Shown: piece by piece, positions 1 to 3,420 of the stretch
Numbering within the stretch: the stretch's first letter is position 1
Layout of the letters: every line of letters begins with the position of its first letter
Source: Flavobacteriales bacterium
GTDB taxonomy: Bacteria; Bacteroidota; Bacteroidia; Flavobacteriales_F; PHOS-HE28
DNA length: 5,975 nucleotides
Direction: 5' to 3'
NCBI GenBank assembly: GCA_024640205.1
Contig: JAHEFL010000129.1
Span: forward strand, 1 to 5,975
Notes under the pieces: model-generated
Told to the model about the DNA's origin: nothing
What the model saw: only the letters and a program-made list of their open reading frames with translations
The model's database searches: none
Translations under genes and position numbers: made by a program

Positions 1-1443
1 CCATTCCTCCTTATCGAAGGACTGGTCAGCCTTTGCGATGAGCGCATCGTACCGAGCCTGCAACTCCTTCTGCTTCCGCTCCTCTTCCGCCTGTCTCTCC
101 AGTTCAAGGAGCAAGGCGTCCAGTTCCGAGATCCGTTCCTTCGGATATGCCTCCTCCGGCTTAACGCCCGATGCATCCTTGTATTTGCTCAAGGCCATCT
201 TCCATTCAGAGCCTTTGAAGGCCGCATCAGCATCCTTGATCAAAGCCTGATACGTCGCATCAAGTTCCTCCTGTCGCTTGCGCTCCTCCGCTTCCTTGAG
301 CCTGAGCTGTATCACATCCAACTGATCCTTCGGATACTGTTCCGCCGGCTTGATCCCGGACGCATCCGTGTAAGCGGTGCGTGCGCCTTCCCAATCCTCC
401 TTTTTAAATGCCTTGTCGGCCACCTCGATGGCACTTTGATAACGCTCCTCCAATTCACGAAGCCTCTTTTCTTCATCCGCGGCACGCGCCTGTTCATCCT
501 GCATAGTACGGATCAGGTTCACCTGATCCTTCGGGTAAGCCTCGGCAGGCTTCAATGCGCCGGCCTTGTTATAATCCTCGATCGCCCGCTCCCAATCCTC
601 CTTTCCAAAGGATGCGTCAGCCGCTGCTATCGCCGCATCATATTGCTCATTGAGTTCCCTGGCTTTGCGATCCTCTTCCTCCTTGAGGGCCAATTCATCC
701 AGTTTCTTCTGGATCGCGGCAAGCTGGTCCTTGGGATAACGCTCGGAAGGCTTCAACTCCAGCGCAGTATTGTAGCTGGTGGTGGCACCTTCATACTCCG
801 CGCTTTTGAACGCAGCGTCACCCGCATCGATGGCCGCCTGGTACTGTGCATCCAACTCCCTGGCCAGGCGGTCCGCCTCTGCCTGGTCCGCAGCCTCCTT
901 CTTCTTCACTTCAATGGCGGCCAATTGGTCCTTGGGATAGCTCTCCTCCGGTTTCAAACCACTGGCCTCGTTGTACTTGCCGATCGCCACCTCCCAGTTG
1001 GAAGCCTTGAAAGCCACATCAGCAGCGGATATGGCTGTTTGATACTTCTCCTGAAGCTCCTTCGCGAGTCGTTCTTCCTCCGCCAACTTCGCTTCCTCTT
1101 CACGTTTCTTCACAATGGCCGCCAGTTGATCCTTGGGATATTTCTCAGCCGCTTTCAGGCCCAGAGCTTCATTGTACTTCGCCTCCGCCTGATCCCACTT
1201 GCCGGTATTGAAAGCCGCATCAGCAGCTGTCACCGCCGCTTGGTACTTCTCCTGAAGCTCCTTCGCCAGGCGCTCCTCCTCGGCCTTCTTGGCCAGATCC
1301 GCGAGAATGACATCGATCTCCTTGATCCGCTGCTTCGGGTAATTATCATCCTTCACGTCGATAGCCTCGTCATACTTCGCCTTGGACGCCTCGTATTCCT
1401 TCTTGGTGAACAACTGATCGGCCTCCTTGATGAGCGCCGCGTA
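1..1443 (-). repeat. Tandem 201-bp (67-aa) coding repeat array, at least 8 units
   Basis: In-frame units begin at the conserved Tyr of the Y-x-A-x-I segment, at codons starting 1443, 1245, 1044, 843, 642, 441, 252 and 51. The Tyr-Pro-Lys motif recurs at residues 269, 336, 403, 470, 537, 604 and 667: five intervals of exactly 67 residues, then one of 63. Units are diverged in sequence. The best conserved stretch encodes AKELQEKYQ and is nearly identical at DNA level in neighbouring copies (around 1043-1065 and 1244-1266, exactly 201 bp apart). Each unit pairs a roughly 35-residue TPR-like helical hairpin with a roughly 32-residue charged helix. The array is cut by the left edge, so the true copy number is unknown. 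Confidence 0.9.
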
Positions 1444-2145
1444 TTGCTCCTCGATCTTCTTCGCCCCGTCCTGTGCATCCAGGCCCATCCGGGCATCGCT
1501 CAGTTTCGCTGTGGCGATCGCATCACCTGGTTTCAATTCCAATGCGGAAGAAAACGAGTCCACCGCCTTTTTGAAATCACTGGAGGTCATGGCAGCATCA
1601 CCCTGTTGCATCAATTTAGCGAACTCCGCCTCGGCATTCGCCTCCCGCTTCTTCCGGTCCTCATACTCCTTCAATAGTCTGGCCTGCGCATCCCGCATCC
1701 GGGAGGTGTATTCCATGTCCCACTCGAAATTGCCGCTGGCCTTGATGTAATTCGCCATGCCGAACGGTTCCATCAGCACGCTGTAATCCACACCCTGCAG
1801 CTCCACCATCATGGTGAAGTCGATGTTCATTCCATGACCTCCCAATCGCTCCTCCTCCGGGACATTGCGGGTATCGATGGAGATGTTCTTCCCTACGAAG
1901 CCGGATCTCGAGCATTCCACCTTGTAGCTGGCGCCATAATCGAGGTTCACTTCATACTTCCCACTGGCGTTGGTAACGACCTCGACCAGTTTTGACCCGT
2001 TCTTGAAGACGATGATCGTCACCCCGTCCAATTTCTTGGCAGTGGACATATCCTTCACCGTTCCATAGACCATGACATTGTCCACCTGCGCCAACCCAGG
2101 AAGCCATAAGCCGCACAGGACCAAGAGGATACAAGCGTAGTGCAT
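1..2145 (-). CDS. Exported regulatory-like domain/TPR coiled-coil repeat protein, 3' partial
   Basis: The frame is open for 715 codons from the ATG at 2145 to the left edge, so the C-terminus is missing. Residues 1-20 form a signal peptide (hydrophobic core ILLVLCGLWLPG, probable cleavage near GLA/Q). Residues 24-115 resemble the carboxypeptidase regulatory-like beta-sandwich of Bacteroidota surface proteins (YGTV..., SGKYEV, DTRNVPEEER). Residues 116-172 form a linker becoming helical and charged. Residues 173-223 look like a degenerate TPR (ALELKPGDA). From residue 235 to the edge run eight 67-residue units, the last truncated, each with an A-x2-AF-x4-W/Y-E-x-A...LKPxExYPKDQL TPR-like hairpin and a Lys/Glu-rich helix. 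The start at 2145 is preferred because GAGGTG lies 10 nt upstream; an in-frame ATG at 2202 would add 19 residues with more positive charge. I infer a periplasmic or envelope scaffold or binding role. Similar proteins are common in Bacteroidota but I know of no assigned function. It is divergently transcribed from the oxidoreductase gene. Confidence 0.88.
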   Translation of the reverse strand, partial: MHYACILLVLCGLWLPGLAQVDNVMVYGTVKDMSTAKKLDGVTIIVFKNGSKLVEVVTNASGKYEVNLDYGASYKVECSRSGFVGKNISIDTRNVPEEERLGGHGMNIDFTMMVELQGVDYSVLMEPFGMANYIKASGNFEWDMEYTSRMRDAQARLLKEYEDRKKREANAEAEFAKLMQQGDAAMTSSDFKKAVDSFSSALELKPGDAIATAKLSDARMGLDAQDGAKKIEEQYAALIKEADQLFTKKEYEASKAKYDEAIDVKDDNYPKQRIKEIDVILADLAKKAEEERLAKELQEKYQAAVTAADAAFNTGKWDQAEAKYNEALGLKAAEKYPKDQLAAIVKKREEEAKLAEEERLAKELQEKYQTAISAADVAFKASNWEVAIGKYNEASGLKPEESYPKDQLAAIEVKKKEAADQAEADRLARELDAQYQAAIDAGDAAFKSAEYEGATTSYNTALELKPSERYPKDQLAAIQKKLDELALKEEEDRKARELNEQYDAAIAAADASFGKEDWERAIEDYNKAGALKPAEAYPKDQVNLIRTMQDEQARAADEEKRLRELEERYQSAIEVADKAFKKEDWEGARTAYTDASGIKPAEQYPKDQLDVIQLRLKEAEERKRQEELDATYQALIKDADAAFKGSEWKMALSKYKDASGVKPEEAYPKERISELDALLLELERQAEEERKQKELQARYDALIAKADQSFDKEEW
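1477..1629 (-). other. Degenerate TPR motif preceding the repeat array (domain)
   Basis: Residues 173-223 of the repeat protein, containing GDAAM...DFKKAVDSFSSALELKPGDA, fit a canonical TPR pattern (small residue at 8, aromatic at 11, Ala at 20, aromatic near 24, Ala at 27, Pro at 32). Unlike the following units it has no YPK motif and only a short linker, so it looks like a conventional TPR capping the specialised array. Confidence 0.6.
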
Positions 2146-2155
2146 CGCCTTGGCC

Positions 2156-2161
2156 CACCTC
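2156..2161 (-). promoter_or_regulatory. Shine-Dalgarno-like GAGGTG for the repeat protein
   Basis: Read on the minus strand, GAGGTG ends 10 nt before the ATG at 2145. It decides between that start and the in-frame ATG at 2202, which has no purine-rich site in front of it. The spacing is slightly long, and many Bacteroidota genes do without such a site, so this is supportive and not decisive. Confidence 0.5.
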
Positions 2162-2211
2162 GCGGAACGAAGGGGTTGAGGAACGTCTTGCAGGAAGTCC
2201 ATAAATCGTTG

Positions 2212-2218
2212 CAAAATA
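2212..2218 (-). promoter_or_regulatory. Candidate Bacteroidota -7 element (TATTTTG) for the repeat protein
   Basis: On the minus strand TATTTTG lies about 67 nt upstream of the preferred start at 2145. It resembles the Bacteroidota -7 consensus TAnnTTTG but is one base short, and I do not see a TTG -33 box at the expected distance. If used, transcription would begin near 2205, giving a leader of about 60 nt and leaving the 2202 start almost leaderless. Confidence 0.3.
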
Positions 2219-2221
2219 CGA

Positions 2222-2229
2222 CAACTTTG
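2222..2229 (+). promoter_or_regulatory. Candidate Bacteroidota -7 element (CAACTTTG) for the oxidoreductase
   Basis: CAACTTTG matches TAnnTTTG except for its first base and lies 39 nt upstream of the ATG at 2269, which would give a leader of about 30 nt. No convincing -33 TTG is found about 20 nt upstream; the nearest, at 2209-2211, is too close. It lies almost back to back with the minus-strand candidate. Confidence 0.25.
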
Positions 2230-2236
2230 GGTGCTC

Positions 2237-2254
2237 AGGGGGTTACCATCCCCT
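2237..2254 (+). other. Small G/C hairpin in the oxidoreductase leader
   Basis: AGGGG at 2237-2241 can pair with CCCCT at 2250-2254 around an 8-nt loop, 14 nt before the ATG at 2269. It is short and has no U-tract. It could modestly affect translation of the oxidoreductase or be chance. Confidence 0.25.
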
Positions 2255-2268
2255 TGAAGACCTGGCAC

Positions 2269-3396
2269 ATGAAAAGCGTTTGGGAGACGGGTGCGTTCCA
2301 TCGGACACCGCACTTGGCCGTGATCGGCGGGGGCATCACCGGGCTTTTCACGGCGCTGTTCCATAAACGCGCTTTTCCTCATCATCATGTGCTCGTTCTG
2401 GAGAGAGGGGCCTTCCCCAGCGGTGCCAGCGTGAAGAACGCCGGCTTCGCCTGTTTCGGCAGTCCGAGCGAGCTGCTGACGGACATGGAACGCGAAGGAG
2501 AGGAACGCGCGTTGCAGCGCGTGGAGGAACGATGGCTCGGCCTTCAGGAACTGCGATCCGAGCTCGGTGACGATCGTATCGGTTTCGAACCGACGGGCGG
2601 ACATGAGGTCTTCCATGCTTCAGATCCGCTGTACACGCTGGTAGCCGAGCGGTTCGATGCGCTGAACGCAGACTTGCTGCCGATCTTGGGATCCAAGGCC
2701 TTCCATTGGGATGACCAGGGCATCGCAACGAAGGGATTATCGGGAGTGGACCGGATGGTCCGCACCGGCCTGGAAGGGGCTTTGGACAGTGGCTCCCTGA
2801 TGGCTGAATTGCTTCGTAAAGCCATATCCGAAGGTGTGTCGTTCCGCTCCAGCGCCGATGTCGTTTCGATGGAGGAGGCGGAAGGACGGGTTGACCTGCG
2901 GCTCGCGGATGGCACAAGGATCCTGGCTCCCCGAGTGGTGGTGGCGACCAACGGTTACAGCCACCGTCTGGTCCCTGATAGCGGCATCCGACCCGCACGT
3001 GGGCAGGTCCTGCTCACCCATCCGGTCCCCGGTCTGAAGCTGAGAGGCACGTTCCATTACGAGGAGGGTTACTATTATTTCCGTGACCTCGGAGGCGCGG
3101 TCCTCTTAGGTGGCGGACGGAACCTGGATCCTGAAGGCGAAACCACGGACAAGGACGGTACGAGCCTGGTCATACAGCAACGCTTGGAGCGGCTGTTACG
3201 GGAGGTCATAATTCCGGACCAGGCTTTCTCGGTGGCTCAGCGATGGAGCGGAGTGATGGGATTCCATTCCACGGGCAAGGATCCGCTGATCGAGCGGCAC
3301 GGCGAACGCATCGTGATCGCCGCAGGGCTCAGTGGGATGGGGGTAGCGATCGGTATCCGCGTGGCCCGCAAAGCGGCAGCGCTGGTGGCTGAGTAG
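2269..3396 (+). CDS. FAD-dependent oxidoreductase, DAO superfamily
   Basis: A complete 375-residue flavoenzyme. Family members oxidise amines or amino acids such as glycine, sarcosine, D-amino acids or gamma-glutamylputrescine, using FAD. The Rossmann dinucleotide-binding motif is at residues 17-25 (AVIGGGITG, matching GxGxxG), with Glu45 at the end of the second beta-strand (VLVLER) placed to bind the ribose of FAD. ASVKNAGFACFGS (53-64 and following) is the second FAD-contact loop. The VVVATNGYS segment and the C-terminal AAGLSGMGVAIG (351-362) complete the FAD-binding half. Length is normal for a single-domain DAO protein. The ATG at 2269 is chosen because the GxGxxG then lies about 16 residues in; the frame extends back to a GTG at 2140, but that would overlap the divergent gene's start and add an unconserved-looking tail. 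There is no signal peptide, so it is probably cytosolic. The substrate cannot be told from sequence, and neither neighbour suggests a pathway. The ribosome binding site is weak. Confidence 0.9.
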   Translation: MKSVWETGAFHRTPHLAVIGGGITGLFTALFHKRAFPHHHVLVLERGAFPSGASVKNAGFACFGSPSELLTDMEREGEERALQRVEERWLGLQELRSELGDDRIGFEPTGGHEVFHASDPLYTLVAERFDALNADLLPILGSKAFHWDDQGIATKGLSGVDRMVRTGLEGALDSGSLMAELLRKAISEGVSFRSSADVVSMEEAEGRVDLRLADGTRILAPRVVVATNGYSHRLVPDSGIRPARGQVLLTHPVPGLKLRGTFHYEEGYYYFRDLGGAVLLGGGRNLDPEGETTDKDGTSLVIQQRLERLLREVIIPDQAFSVAQRWSGVMGFHSTGKDPLIERHGERIVIAAGLSGMGVAIGIRVARKAAALVAE

Positions 3397-3420
3397 CCAG
3401 GAAAGCCGGTCGAAAAATGC
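3397..3420. other. 24-bp convergent intergenic gap without clear terminator
   Basis: The stop codons of the oxidoreductase (3394-3396) and the large secreted protein (3421-3423, read on minus) are only 24 bp apart. The only dyad is a 5-bp stem, TGGCT/AGCCA, at 3386-3399 that overlaps the oxidoreductase stop and has no following T-tract in either direction, so I do not call an intrinsic terminator. Confidence 0.6.

Noticed and set aside
436..1677. Plus-strand 413-codon open frame opposite the repeat protein
   Set aside because: It is antisense to a well-supported coding repeat array. Because the repeat period (201 bp) is a multiple of three, a stop-free frame in one unit is copied into all units. 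The product is a low-complexity Leu/Arg/Ile-rich string with no domain, and its start is a TTG.
2146..2202. ATG at 2202 as the start of the repeat protein
   Set aside because: It is in frame and would give a more positively charged signal-peptide n-region, but there is no ribosome binding site and the candidate promoter would leave almost no leader. Kept only as an alternative.
2140..2268. Upstream GTG start (2140) for the oxidoreductase
   Set aside because: It would add 43 residues of no recognisable character before the Rossmann fold and overlap the start of the divergent gene. The ATG at 2269 fits the family length.
2348..2998. Minus-strand 216-codon open frame opposite the oxidoreductase
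   Set aside because: Shadow of a clear FAD-enzyme reading frame; the product is Pro/Arg/Ser-rich with no domain.
3386..3399. TGGCT/AGCCA hairpin as terminator
   Set aside because: Only a 5-bp stem overlapping the stop codon, with no T-tract on either strand.
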